Source of the DNA: Shimia sp. R9_2
GTDB lineage: Bacteria > Pseudomonadota > Alphaproteobacteria > Rhodobacterales > Rhodobacteraceae
Direction of reading: 5' to 3'
DNA: 64,000 nucleotides
Assembly: GCF_017743735.1 (NCBI RefSeq)
Contig: NZ_JAGHRO010000002.1
Coordinates: 62,001 to 126,000 of the forward strand
The notes below the pieces were generated by a model. It did not search any database. It was not told the origin of the DNA and saw only the letters and a list, made by a program, of their open reading frames with translations. Below, in pieces: positions 36,610 through 45,366 of this stretch; the first letter of the stretch is position 1; each line of letters opens with the position of its first letter. Position numbers and translations under genes: made by a program.

Positions 36610-37140
36610 ATGAGGCTCATTCATCTCGTCGCTACAGCGGCCTGTCTCAGCGCCTATACATCCGGCGCTTTTGCCGACACAAGCATCACCGCGCGTTTTA
36701 TAGAGGGCGCGCCGAAGGATCGCTTTGAAATCTCAAACACCTCCGCTTGCGCACTTGTTGATGCAACTGTGACCATTGATCTGTCAGGCTCACCGGCCGG
36801 GCTGATCTTTGACGTCAGCTCCAGCGGCGCAGGCGTCGAGGTATTTCAACCTTTCGAACTCCAGCGAAACGCCGAAGCGCTTAAGCGCCAACCCCACGTG
36901 CGTGACGGTCAATCCCAAGTTCACTTGGATATTGAAACATTGCCCGCTGGCGAAACCTTGGCCTTCACCATTGACGTGGACGACACCGGCGGACGGCGTG
37001 AGATCATCGTTTCCAATACCGAGATTGAAGGCAGCCGTCTTATAATCGACCACAGAGGCCAGCATAGCGAAGTAGCATTTTCACAGCGCTCAATGGCTTC
37101 TTTGCCCTACGACACCTGTTCAGACAGCGTTGAAAGCTAA
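36610..37140 (+). CDS. Secreted protein, possibly related to 'aggregation factor core' proteins
   Basis: 176 residues. A Sec signal peptide (LIHLVATAACLSAYTSGAFAD) is followed by a mature part with SITARFIEGAPKDRFEISN and TVTIDLSGSPAGLIFDVSS. GAGVEVFQPFE and a Cys pair (TSACALVD and YDTCSDS) are also visible. The DLSGS-x-GLIFD / GAGVEVFQPF pattern is one I associate with proteins annotated aggregation factor core in Roseobacter genomes; this is from memory, not a search. GGGAGG precedes ATG 36610. No partner genes are adjacent. Confidence 0.6.
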   Translation: MRLIHLVATAACLSAYTSGAFADTSITARFIEGAPKDRFEISNTSACALVDATVTIDLSGSPAGLIFDVSSSGAGVEVFQPFELQRNAEALKRQPHVRDGQSQVHLDIETLPAGETLAFTIDVDDTGGRREIIVSNTEIEGSRLIIDHRGQHSEVAFSQRSMASLPYDTCSDSVES

Positions 37141-37206
37141 AGAAAAACGCGCCACATAGCTTGCTACCTATCTGATCTATGACTTTATCTCTTCAGAAAG
37201 GATGCC

Positions 37207-37839
37207 TCACCGCACCCCTTCGCGCCCCTTATCCACCCGGTAATACGCCCACAACAGCCGCGCCGCCACGCTGCGCCAGGGGGACCACGCCTCCGCCATC
37301 TCCCGCAGCGCCCGTTCCTTGGGGCGCTCCGGCAAGTCAAACAGCATACGTGCGCTCTCCTGTAGCGCCAGATCGCCGGGCGCAAACACATCTGCGCGGC
37401 CCAGCGAGAACATCGCATAGATTTCTGCCGTCCAGATGCCGATGCCGCTCACTTTGGTCAGGGTCTTGAACACCACCTCATTTGGAGCCTCGCGCAGCGC
37501 GTCAAAATCGATGCCTTCTGCCGCCAAAGCCCGCGCATAGCGCATCTTCTGGCGGCTTAGGCCCACAACCTTCAAATCCTCTTCGCTCGCAGCCATCACG
37601 GCCTCAGGCGTCACCAGCCCCGCTTCCTGCATCCGCCCCCAGATCGCCGCCGCCGAAGCCACGCTCACCTGTTGGCTGACAATCGCGCTCAAGAGCTGGT
37701 CAAACCCATCCGGCCGCAGCCGCAGGGGCAAATCTCCGGTCAATGCCAGCGCGCGCGCAAACCGTGCATCCTGCCCCGCGAGCCAAGCGGCCCCTTCCGC
37801 CACACAGGCATCCGTTCTGATAATCCGACCCACGGCCAT
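37207..37839 (-). CDS. DNA-3-methyladenine glycosylase II family (AlkA-like)
   Basis: 210 residues. SAIVSQQVSVASAAAIWGRM matches the helix that opens the HhH-GPD fold. LTKVSGIGIWTAEIYAMFSLGRADVFAPGDLAL is the helix-hairpin-helix plus G-(P/x)-D motif with the catalytic Asp. It would excise alkylated purines, starting base-excision repair. There is no N-terminal AdaA part. ATG 37839 has GGGAGG about seven bases upstream; the earlier start at 37890 adds only a basic tail. It stands alone between glnA and the MFS gene. Confidence 0.87.
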   Translation of the reverse strand: MAVGRIIRTDACVAEGAAWLAGQDARFARALALTGDLPLRLRPDGFDQLLSAIVSQQVSVASAAAIWGRMQEAGLVTPEAVMAASEEDLKVVGLSRQKMRYARALAAEGIDFDALREAPNEVVFKTLTKVSGIGIWTAEIYAMFSLGRADVFAPGDLALQESARMLFDLPERPKERALREMAEAWSPWRSVAARLLWAYYRVDKGREGVR

Positions 37840-38052
37840 CGCCCGCCTCCCTCTTTTCGTCTTAAGCTTTAGGCGCACACCACGCGCCACTCAACTCCTG
37901 AAACCGCTGCCAGCCCGCCTACCCGGCACAGCAACAATCGCAACCCGTTTCCTGCGCAATCACACTTGCAAATAAACACATTCACATATCGTGATGCGTT
38001 AATGATGTCGCAACGCTGGACCTGAGCTAGTGAACAAGCTAACGCTTGGCGC

Positions 38053-39267
38053 ATGAGCACTGTAGTAGACGACACCCGCGCCCGCCGTACCGTATTCATT
38101 CTGGTTCTGGCACAGGCCTTCCTTGGCGCCCAGATGCCTATGATCTTCACCATTGGCGGCCTTGCGGGGCAATCGCTTGCCTCCAACCTCTGTTTCGCAA
38201 CCCTGCCGATTTCGCTGATCGTTCTGGGCTCCATGCTCTCGGCCACGCCGATCTCCAACATCATGCAGAAATACGGCCGCCGCGTGGGTTTCCTGCTCGG
38301 TGCACTGGGCGGCGCACTCGGTGGCGCCATTGGCGCTTACGGGCTTTATCTCAGCTCCTTTCCGGTGTTCCTGCTGGGATCCTTTATGACCGGTATCTAT
38401 ATGTCCGCGCAGGGTTTTTACCGCTTTGCCGCTGCTGACACTGCCTCTGATGCCTTCCGGCCCAAAGCCATCTCCTATGTCATGGCAGGCGGTCTGCTCT
38501 CCGCGATTGTCGGTCCGCAATTGGTCAAAGTCACCTCCGATGCGATGATCGTGCCTTTCATGGGCACCTACTTCGGCGTGATTGCCCTCAATGTGGTCGG
38601 CTCGCTGCTCTTTCTGTTCATCGACATCCCAACGCCCGAAGCCCCGACCGAGGACGCCCCAAAAGGCCGCAGCCGCTGGGAGCTGATCACCACGCCCCGC
38701 ATCGCCGTGGCCGTGATCTGCGCCATGGTGTCTTATGCGCTGATGAACCTTGTGATGACCTCCACGCCCCTCGCTGTGGTGGGCTGTGGCTTTGAGCAGA
38801 ACGACGCCGCCGATGTGGTCACCGCCCACGTGCTGGCGATGTTTGCGCCGTCGTTCTTCACCGGCCACCTGATCGCGCGCTTTGGGGTTGAGAAAATCCT
38901 CGCTCTTGGTCTCCTGATCCTCGCCGGAGCCGGCGCTGTGGCCCTTCAGGGCGTGGAGCTTGAAAACTTCTTCATCGCGCTCATCCTGCTGGGCCTTGGC
39001 TGGAACTTCGGCTTTATCGGGGCCACCACCATGCTGGCAGGCGCACATGAGCCCAGCGAGCGCGGCCGCATGCAGGGCATGAACGATTTCATCGTCTTTG
39101 GCGGTGTGACCGTGGCCTCGCTGGCCTCCGGCGGTCTGATGAACTGCTCCGGCGGCAGCGCAGTTGCCGGCTGGACCAGCGTCAACCTCGCGATGGCGCC
39201 TTTCCTGATGCTGGCCGGTGGCGCCTTGATCTGGCTGGTGCTGCGCCCCCAGGAAGAGACAGCCTAA
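38053..39267 (+). CDS. Major facilitator superfamily transporter
   Basis: 404 residues with 12 predicted helices. The loop 2-3 region MQKYGRRVGFLLGALGGALGG is the MFS G-x-x-x-(D/Y)-(R/K)-x-G-R-(R/K) motif equivalent. The second half has IARFGVEKILALGLLI in the same position. A central cytoplasmic loop is short (PTPEAPTEDAPKGRSRWELITTPR). It resembles riboflavin- or drug-type exporters (YfcJ-like), but the substrate cannot be inferred. It is convergent with the squalene synthase-like gene. Confidence 0.85.
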   Translation: MSTVVDDTRARRTVFILVLAQAFLGAQMPMIFTIGGLAGQSLASNLCFATLPISLIVLGSMLSATPISNIMQKYGRRVGFLLGALGGALGGAIGAYGLYLSSFPVFLLGSFMTGIYMSAQGFYRFAAADTASDAFRPKAISYVMAGGLLSAIVGPQLVKVTSDAMIVPFMGTYFGVIALNVVGSLLFLFIDIPTPEAPTEDAPKGRSRWELITTPRIAVAVICAMVSYALMNLVMTSTPLAVVGCGFEQNDAADVVTAHVLAMFAPSFFTGHLIARFGVEKILALGLLILAGAGAVALQGVELENFFIALILLGLGWNFGFIGATTMLAGAHEPSERGRMQGMNDFIVFGGVTVASLASGGLMNCSGGSAVAGWTSVNLAMAPFLMLAGGALIWLVLRPQEETA

Positions 39268-39341
39268 AGCCGCGCTATCTTCATTCTGCCAAAATTACTC
39301 AAAATCGACGTTGCGCCATAAGGCGCCGCGTCTGACTTGTC

Positions 39342-40124
39342 TCACCAACGGCCCGACAACGCGCGCCACATCAGGCCCGCGCGTTTGCCAAACTCGCTCA
39401 TGCCAAGCGCCCCTGCGGCCACCCGCTCGGGCTCCCGCGCCGCCTGACGTAACACCGACTCCGCCTGCCAGGCGGCCAAGAACGCCTGTCCCGCCGCCGC
39501 GCTCACGGCCCTCCGGCCTGCCCGCGCTCGTTTCAGCCGCACCAGACCTGTTTCCGCCAACGCCGCCACGGCCTCCGGGCGTCCATCCACCAGCGGCACC
39601 CGTTTGGCTTCTTCCAGCGCCGGGATCGCCTTGAGCCAATTGGCCAGCCCCAGCGCATAGCCGACATCCTGCGCCACCTCCGGCGCACAGGTCCCAAGCG
39701 CTTGCGCCGCCACCTGCATCAACCCGCCAGAGGTCTGCTCCAGATAGCGCTCAAAATGCGCAGCATCTTCAAACGGATCGCGATAAATGTCCCAGCGCCG
39801 CGCTTCGATCAGCTGATCCAGCAGTGCTGCGCTCTCGCCATCGAGCACCAGTGCCAGAGGCGTGACCACCTCATGACGGCGCACCATCCCGCCCGCTTTG
39901 ATTTCCTCCAAAGCGTCGCGCCACCATTGCAGGCGCATCTCCGCAATCATGCTCTCCTGCGTCACCCAGGGTGCGCGCGCCACCTCGACGTTGAACGCAT
40001 AGATCGGCAAAAGCTTTTCCCGCGCCGCCGGTTTGGCCGCCATGGTTGCGACAAACCGATCAGGGTCCGCCTTCTGCACCAATGCGGCGCAGGCAGCGAT
40101 ATCCTCTGCCGCATCTGGTGCCAT
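39342..40124 (-). CDS. Squalene/phytoene synthase family protein
   Basis: 260 residues, shorter than phytoene synthase (~300). Visible family features are the N-terminal YAFNVEVARAPWVT, the RLQWWRDALEEI helix and DIYRDPFEDAAHFERYLEQTSGGLMQVAAQALG, a helix with the second Asp-rich-like motif. The first D-x-x-x-D motif is weak, so activity as a true prenyl synthase is doubtful. It may be an assembly-like NDUFAF6 relative. ATG 40124 has GAGGGG eight bases upstream. It lies 40 bases after the cimA stop on the same strand, and the two are probably co-transcribed. Confidence 0.78.
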   Translation of the reverse strand: MAPDAAEDIAACAALVQKADPDRFVATMAAKPAAREKLLPIYAFNVEVARAPWVTQESMIAEMRLQWWRDALEEIKAGGMVRRHEVVTPLALVLDGESAALLDQLIEARRWDIYRDPFEDAAHFERYLEQTSGGLMQVAAQALGTCAPEVAQDVGYALGLANWLKAIPALEEAKRVPLVDGRPEAVAALAETGLVRLKRARAGRRAVSAAAGQAFLAAWQAESVLRQAAREPERVAAGALGMSEFGKRAGLMWRALSGRW

Positions 40125-40164
40125 CACCGCCGCCCCTCGGCGCTCACCTGCGCGCGCAGCCGCA

Positions 40165-41796
40165 TCAGACCGCCACCCGCGTGCCGTCCTGCGCAAGCTT
40201 CCAGTTCAACGCATCCAGAAGCGCGCCAAAGCTTGCATCCACGATGTTGGCAGAGACCCCCACCGTGGCCCAGCGCCGCCCTTTGTCGTCCTCAAAGTCT
40301 ATGATCACGCGGGTCACAGCCTCGGTGCCGCCATTGGTTATGCGCACCTTGAAGTCCACCAGACGCACATCATCAATGACACCCTGATACGGGCCAAGAT
40401 CGGCCTTAAGCGCCTGCCACAGCGCGTTCACCGGGCCTTCGTCACTCAGATCATCGGCGTGATCGTTTTTGAAATAGCTGGTGGTCTTGGCGCCATTGGG
40501 CAGCTGCACGGTCACAACCGCTTCGCTTTCCACCACCGTCGCCCCGCGCGCATTGCGGCGGCGCTCGGAAATCACACGGTAGCGCTCCACATCAAAATAG
40601 CTCGCCCCCAGCCCCAGCGCATCGCGCGCCAGAAGCTCAAAGCTCGCCTGCGCCGTATCATAGCTGTAGCCTTTGGCCTCGGCCTGTTTGATCCGGTTGA
40701 GAATGTCGCCCAGCGCCGGATCGCCCTTGGCCACATCCAGCCCCGCGTCGCTCAGCCGTTTGCGCAGGTTGCTCTGCCCCGCCTGATTGGACATCGGAAT
40801 GATGCGCGCATTGCCGACCACAGCCGGATCAATATGCTCATAGGTGCTCGGATCTTTCAGGATCGCGCTGGCATGCAGCCCGGCCTTATGGGCAAAGGCA
40901 CTGGCCCCCACATAGGCCGACTGCCGCATCGGCACGCGGTTGAGGATGTCATCAAGCATCCGGCTGGTGCGCGTCAGCCCGGTCAAAGCTTCCTTGGACA
41001 CGCCAATCTCAAACTGGCTGGCATAGGGCTCTTTGAGCAGCAATGTCGGGATCAGCGTGGTCAGATTGGCATTGCCACAGCGCTCGCCCAGCCCGTTCAG
41101 TGTGCCTTGGATTTGCCGCGCACCCGCATCCACCGCGGCCAGCGAGTTGGCCACGGCGTGTTCGGTGTCATTATGGGTGTGAATGCCCAGATGATCGCCG
41201 GGAATGCCCGCCGCAATCACCGCCTTGGTGATCTCGTAAACCTCACGCGGCAAGGCCCCGCCATTGGTGTCACACAACACCACCCAGCGCGCCCCCGCCT
41301 CATAGGCCGCCTTCACCGCTTCCAGCGCATATTCCGGGTTGGCCTTATAGCCATCAAAGAAATGCTCCGCATCAAACAGCGCTTCCCGTCCCCGCGCCAC
41401 CATATGGGCCATGGATTTGGCGATATTCTCGGTGTTCTCTTCCAGCGTGATGCCCAGCGCCTTGGTCACGTGGAAATCATGGCTCTTACCCACCAGACAG
41501 ACCGCCTCCGTGCCCGCATTCAGCACACCCGCCAGCACATCGTCATTCTCTGCAGACATGCCCGCCCGTTTGGTCATGCCAAAGGCGGTGAAGGTCGCGT
41601 TGAGCTTGGGTTTGGTTTCAAAGAACGCGCTGTCGGTGGGGTTCGCACCTGGCCAGCCGCCTTCGATATAGTCAATACCCATCGTATCCAGCGCCGCTGC
41701 GATCTGTGCCTTTTCATCGGTTGAAAACTGCACACCCTGCGTCTGCTGCCCGTCCCGCAGCGTGGTGTCATAGAGATAGAGGCGTTCTTTGGTCAT
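40165..41796 (-). CDS. cimA: Citramalate synthase
   Basis: 543 residues. LYLYDTTLRDGQQTQGVQFS is the catalytic DTTLRDG motif. HTHNDTEHAVANSLAAVDAGARQIQGTLNGLGERCGNANL is the HxH metal site and family signature. A C-terminal regulatory LeuA-like dimer domain (SYFDVERYRVISERRR, WQALKADLGPYQG) follows. CimA makes (R)-citramalate from pyruvate and acetyl-CoA for isoleucine. GGGAG precedes ATG 41796; the earlier open frame to 41877 overlaps cysS. It follows cysS by 80 bases, so control acting on cysS may also reach it. Confidence 0.92.
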   Translation of the reverse strand: MTKERLYLYDTTLRDGQQTQGVQFSTDEKAQIAAALDTMGIDYIEGGWPGANPTDSAFFETKPKLNATFTAFGMTKRAGMSAENDDVLAGVLNAGTEAVCLVGKSHDFHVTKALGITLEENTENIAKSMAHMVARGREALFDAEHFFDGYKANPEYALEAVKAAYEAGARWVVLCDTNGGALPREVYEITKAVIAAGIPGDHLGIHTHNDTEHAVANSLAAVDAGARQIQGTLNGLGERCGNANLTTLIPTLLLKEPYASQFEIGVSKEALTGLTRTSRMLDDILNRVPMRQSAYVGASAFAHKAGLHASAILKDPSTYEHIDPAVVGNARIIPMSNQAGQSNLRKRLSDAGLDVAKGDPALGDILNRIKQAEAKGYSYDTAQASFELLARDALGLGASYFDVERYRVISERRRNARGATVVESEAVVTVQLPNGAKTTSYFKNDHADDLSDEGPVNALWQALKADLGPYQGVIDDVRLVDFKVRITNGGTEAVTRVIIDFEDDKGRRWATVGVSANIVDASFGALLDALNWKLAQDGTRVAV

Positions 41797-41877
41797 TGCT
41801 CGCTCCCGCTGGCCCGTCTTTTTCTTGGTATCAATAATCTCAGTCGGACCGTTTGAGGCCCGACCGCCTGTGGCCAT

Positions 41878-43266
41878 CTAGATTTCTTCCAGCTTGGCCG
41901 CATCAAAACCAGCGGCAGGCAACAATTCAACACCCGCCTTGCTCATGCGCACCTCAACACCGGCTTCTGTGAGCGCTGTCTTGATCCGGTCCACCTCGGC
42001 AAAATCCTTGGTCTCCATCGCCTTGGCCCGCGCCTCTGCCAGAAGTGTCTCATAGGCTGACAGATCAACGCCTTCCGCCCATGCGCCCATCTCTGCGGTC
42101 AACAACCCAAGGAACTGCGCCCCAGCCAAGAGCTTGGCCGCATCGCCAGCACTGGCAAACTGGTGCAGTGCCGCAATCGCGCCTGCGGTGTTCAGATCAT
42201 CCGCCACAGGCTGCAGCACCTCGGCGGGAACCTCCGCAGCAGGCGCAACATCCGCCGTCAGCGTCCGCCACTTGCGCAACGTCGCCTCTGCCTCCGCCGC
42301 CTTCTTGGCGGTCCAATCCATCGGCTTGCCATAATGGGTGCTCAGGAACACAAAGCGGATCACCTCCCCAGGCACACCGGGATTGCCATCATGCCCATCC
42401 AGCAAATCGCGCACTGTGAAAAAGTTGCCAAGGCTCTTGGACATCTTCTTGCCCTCCACCTGCAGCATCTCATTGTGCAGCCAATAGTTCGCCATCGGCG
42501 CGCCCTTGTTGGCACAGCAGCTCTGGGCAATCTCATTCTCATGATGCGGGAACATCAGATCATTGCCGCCCCCGTGAATGTCAAAAGACGCCCCCAGAAT
42601 TTCATAGGACATAGCAGAGCACTCAATGTGCCAGCCCGGACGCCCAAGGCCCCAGGGGCTCTCCCAGCCGGGCAGATCCTCGCTGGAAGGCTTCCAGAGC
42701 ACAAAATCCATCGGATCTTCTTTGTAACTCGCCACCTCAACCCGCGCGCCCGCAATCATATCATCCACCGAACGGCCCGAGAGCTTGCCGTAGTCGTCAT
42801 ACTTGCGCACCCGAAACAGCACATGCCCGTCATGGGCATAGGCAAAGCCATCCGCGATCAGCTTTTCAATCATGGTGATCATCTGATCGATATACTGCGT
42901 GGCACGCGGCATTTCGTTGGGCTCCATCGCTCCCAACGCCCCCATATCATCAAGATACCATTGCGTGGTCTCCGCGGTGATCTCGCCAATCGCCCGCCCG
43001 CTCTCGGCCGCACGCGCGTTGATCTTGTCATCCACATCGGTGAAGTTGCGCACATAGGTCACCGCCTCTGGGCCATAGACCTCCCGCAGCAGGCGGTAGA
43101 GCACATCAAACACCACCACAGGCCGCGCATTGCCAATATGAGCGCGATCATAGACCGTCGGCCCACAGACATACATCCGCACATCATCCGCTTTGATTGG
43201 CGTAAAAATCTCTTTCTTACGGCTCAGAGTGTTGTGCAGCGTGATCTCGGTTCGGATCTCAGTCAT
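41878..43266 (-). CDS. cysS: Cysteine--tRNA ligase
   Basis: 462 residues. [19 protein letters not shown] contains the zinc-binding Cys and the HIGN ATP-binding motif. The KMSKSLGN motif is intact. [22 protein letters not shown] provides the remaining zinc ligands. It charges tRNA-Cys in the cytoplasm. AGGAG precedes ATG 43266. Immediately upstream is a 15-codon leader peptide with four Cys codons (43355-43402) and a promoter that would start the transcript at its ATG. This suggests charging-dependent control, although no classic attenuator hairpin is clear. Confidence 0.96.
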   Translation of the reverse strand: MTEIRTEITLHNTLSRKKEIFTPIKADDVRMYVCGPTVYDRAHIGNARPVVVFDVLYRLLREVYGPEAVTYVRNFTDVDDKINARAAESGRAIGEITAETTQWYLDDMGALGAMEPNEMPRATQYIDQMITMIEKLIADGFAYAHDGHVLFRVRKYDDYGKLSGRSVDDMIAGARVEVASYKEDPMDFVLWKPSSEDLPGWESPWGLGRPGWHIECSAMSYEILGASFDIHGGGNDLMFPHHENEIAQSCCANKGAPMANYWLHNEMLQVEGKKMSKSLGNFFTVRDLLDGHDGNPGVPGEVIRFVFLSTHYGKPMDWTAKKAAEAEATLRKWRTLTADVAPAAEVPAEVLQPVADDLNTAGAIAALHQFASAGDAAKLLAGAQFLGLLTAEMGAWAEGVDLSAYETLLAEARAKAMETKDFAEVDRIKTALTEAGVEVRMSKAGVELLPAAGFDAAKLEEI

Positions 43267-43354
43267 AAGTGGCTCCTCAGCACACGGGTTTCGCGTGGCG
43301 GGCTTACCAACTCTCTCTCATTTTTGAAATAGAAGACCGGCCCGCGTGACGATG

Positions 43355-43402
43355 TCAGCAGGTAATGCAGCAGCAAATAATGATGGTGCGTGCGGTTTTC
43401 AT
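43355..43402 (-). CDS. Cysteine-rich leader peptide upstream of cysS
   Basis: ATG at 43402 (minus) opens 15 codons, MKTARTIIICCCITC, stop TGA at 43355-43357. Cys codons are TGC-TGC-TGC and a final TGC next to the stop, 88 bases before cysS. AGGG about eight bases upstream is a possible ribosome site. A -10-like TAGGGT begins 13 bases before it, so the mRNA may start at the ATG itself (leaderless). The sequence shows the peptide and position directly. Cys-dependent attenuation of cysS is inference, modelled on amino-acid leader peptides such as trpL. Between it and cysS, GCGGGC and GCCCGC can pair, and the cysS AGGAG can sit in a small hairpin loop. Confidence 0.7.
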   Translation of the reverse strand: MKTARTIIICCCITC

Positions 43403-43409
43403 AGGGGCG

Positions 43410-43438
43410 ACCCTAGGCGGCGCACCCTCGACCGTCAA
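43410..43438 (-). promoter_or_regulatory. Promoter of the leader-cysS transcript
   Basis: TTGACG (43433-43438 on the minus strand) and TAGGGT (43410-43415) are separated by exactly 17 bases. A start site seven bases downstream of the -10 falls at the leader ATG (43402). The -35 is strong and the -10 weak. Confidence 0.5.
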
Positions 43439-43507
43439 GAGACCTCTGCCCTCAAGTGCGCTCTAATCACTGTTGACCCACTGTCGCCCTCCGCCCAAAC
43501 TCAGCGC

Positions 43508-43855
43508 ATGAGCCGAGACACCGTCAACACCATCTGCGCGGCCCTTCCGGGCGCTGAGCTGTCTGATCCCTTTGGCGGCGGGCATGATGCGTGGAAAGTG
43601 GGTGGCAAAATGTTTGCCTGCATCGGCAGCCAGAACACCGGCGTGTCGGTGAAAACCGACAGCATCGAAACCGCGCAAATGCTGATTGATGCGGGTGTCG
43701 GCGTCAAAGCGCCCTATTTCCACCGCAGCTGGATTCACCTGCCGCTGGAGTCCGATCCCGAGGAGCTCCGCCACCGCATTCTGGTGTCCTATGACATCGT
43801 GCGCAGCGGCCTGACCAAAAAACTGCAAGCAAGCCTGCCCGCGCGCAGCTCATAG
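43508..43855 (+). CDS. MmcQ/YjbR family DNA-binding protein
   Basis: 115 residues. The family pattern starts with a helix ending LPGAELSDPFGGGHDAWKVGGKMFACIG, then VSVKTD and APYFHRSWIHLPLES, and ends in the helical HRILVSYDIVRSGLTKKL. YjbR folds resemble the CyaY/DNA-binding double-wing. Their molecular role is unclear. Start 43508 (MSRDTVNTIC) begins the recognised domain; the open frame to 43346 includes the complementary cysS leader region and is not coding. It is divergent from cysS and convergent with the broken EamA gene. Confidence 0.85.
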   Translation: MSRDTVNTICAALPGAELSDPFGGGHDAWKVGGKMFACIGSQNTGVSVKTDSIETAQMLIDAGVGVKAPYFHRSWIHLPLESDPEELRHRILVSYDIVRSGLTKKLQASLPARSS

Positions 43856-43909
43856 GCGCGAAACAGCCCGCAGCGCAGCGCCCCGGGCCATCTCTGTTAT
43901 AATGCGATA

Positions 43910-44902
43910 TTACAACACCTTAATACGTGGAGCGGATGTTTCACTCACTGGCGCGGCACAGGCTCCAAGCCGCGCGCGGGTCCGCCGACCAAGCGGCATC
44001 GGCAGCGAAACATCCAACGGCCGGTTCCTCTGCGCCAGCACCGTGAGCGCGATGCCCAGTGCCGTGATCGCTGCGCCCATCCAGCTCAGCATCCCGTAGC
44101 GCTCGCCCAGCAACAGCACACCAATCACCAGTCCCACCGCCGCCGCCACATAGCCGATCTGGCTTAACAACACCGGACCGCCCAGCTGCTGCAGCTTAAA
44201 ATAAGCCGGAAAGGTCAGCGCCGCCGCAACCACCTGAAAAGTCGCGGCCCAAGGCACCGCAGAGAGGCTCCCAATGTCCACGCCATCACCGCGCCAGATC
44301 ATCACCGCCATAAGCGCCACAATCGCCACCCCATGGCTCCAGAACGCCAGCGCTATCGGATGCGCGCCTTCAGGCTAATCCAGCGTGCGATACACATTAC
44401 CCGCCGCCAAAATCAACGGAATCGCCAGCCCGGCAAGCGACCACCAAAGCGTGCCCTCCACGCCGCCCCGCCCAAAGGCCACCAGCAACGCCCCGATCAG
44501 ACCAAATCCGATGCCCCAAAGGCCCAGCCGACCCGGCGCCTTCATGCCAAACAACACAGACAGCGCCAGCGTGGCCACCGGAGACAGGGCGAACATCATC
44601 CCGACCTGCCCCGCACCAAGCTTGGGCACCAGACCAAAGATCATCAGATTGATCCCGGCAAAACTCACCAGTCCCGAGATCACCACATAGCGCAGCATGC
44701 GCCCCTTGGGCCATGACAGCTGCCCCCGCACCCCCAGCACCGGCAACAGGCTGAGGCTCGCGCCCATCGACACCAGCAAGGCCCAGACCATCGGCGACAC
44801 ACCGGCGGCAAAGGAAATCTTGCTCAGCGGAAAGCCAACGCCCAACAGCGCGCCACACCACAACAACAGCCCCACCGGGCCCACTCCGCGTGTATCAGGC
44901 AT
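43910..44902 (-). pseudogene. EamA-family (DMT) transporter interrupted by an amber codon
   Basis: A ~330-codon DMT carrier with two five-helix halves. The first half (MPDTRGVGPVGLLLWCGALLGVGFP... to AAGNVYRTLD) ends at TAG 44375-44377. The next codons in the same frame continue PEGAHPIALAFWSHGVAIVAL and a second EamA half. The expected residue in NVYRTL-x-WPEGA is Trp (TGG), so one G-to-A change created the stop. The ribosome may still make the first half. Its start overlaps the VOC gene stop by 8 bases, so it would be under the same SoxR-linked promoter. The ends and all other helices are intact, so inactivation looks recent, or the base may be a sequencing error. Confidence 0.8.
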
Positions 44903-45269
44903 AGCTCACCACCTCATATTCAATCTCATCCGGCCCATCGAAATAGAAACGCTTCCCCGGCTCGTAATCGGCGTGGCTGGTCGGCACAAATCCAGCCGCC
45001 TTCACCCGCGCCTCAATCAGGTCGAGATCGCGCACCACGATCCCCACATGGTTCAGCCCACCCGCCCGGTAATAGCTGCTTTCCGCATTTTGAATATCCA
45101 CGGGCGGCGCATAGAGCGCGAGATAGCTTTCTGCCTCCCCGACATGCACGCTGTACCCACCATGGATGGAATCACCTTCCCAACGGACCTGCCAATCAAA
45201 CAAATCACACAGGATCGCGGCGGTCGCCTTCGGGTCACGGACAGTCAGGTTCACATGCTCAAGTTTCAT
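44895..45269 (-). CDS. VOC family protein (glyoxalase/dioxygenase-like)
   Basis: 124 residues in a single vicinal-oxygen-chelate domain. MKLEHVNLTVRDPKATAAILCDLF gives the first metal His. YLALYAPP and LNHVGIVVRDLDLIEARVKAAGF supply the second His-containing strand, and DGPDEIEYEVVSY supplies the Glu. The domain usually dimerises. It could be a glyoxalase, a resistance protein or an extradiol-type enzyme; the substrate is unknown. It is divergent from soxR, with a SoxR box between them, and overlaps the EamA gene, so a response to redox-cycling compounds is likely. Confidence 0.85.
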   Translation of the reverse strand: MKLEHVNLTVRDPKATAAILCDLFDWQVRWEGDSIHGGYSVHVGEAESYLALYAPPVDIQNAESSYYRAGGLNHVGIVVRDLDLIEARVKAAGFVPTSHADYEPGKRFYFDGPDEIEYEVVSYA

Positions 45270-45314
45270 CTCTCTGGTCCTTTCTCAAACTCATCCATGG
45301 ACACAGGCTAATTC

Positions 45315-45330
45315 TTCAAGTTAACTTGAA
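45315..45330. promoter_or_regulatory. SoxR operator (SoxR box)
   Basis: TTCAAGTTAACTTGAA is a perfect 16-bp palindrome whose core TCAAGTTAACTTGA equals that of the E. coli soxS operator. On the VOC strand TTGCAT is 19 bases from TAGCCT, the long spacer that MerR-type activators need. It lies 45 bases before the VOC gene and 36 before soxR. Confidence 0.85.
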
Positions 45331-45366
45331 TGCAAGACATTCTTTTCGTTTTAAAACAGTGATGTA

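Noticed and set aside
44375-44377. Pyrrolysine codon in the EamA gene
   Set aside because: TAG falls at a position where the family has Trp, transporters do not use pyrrolysine, and no pyl genes are present in the window.
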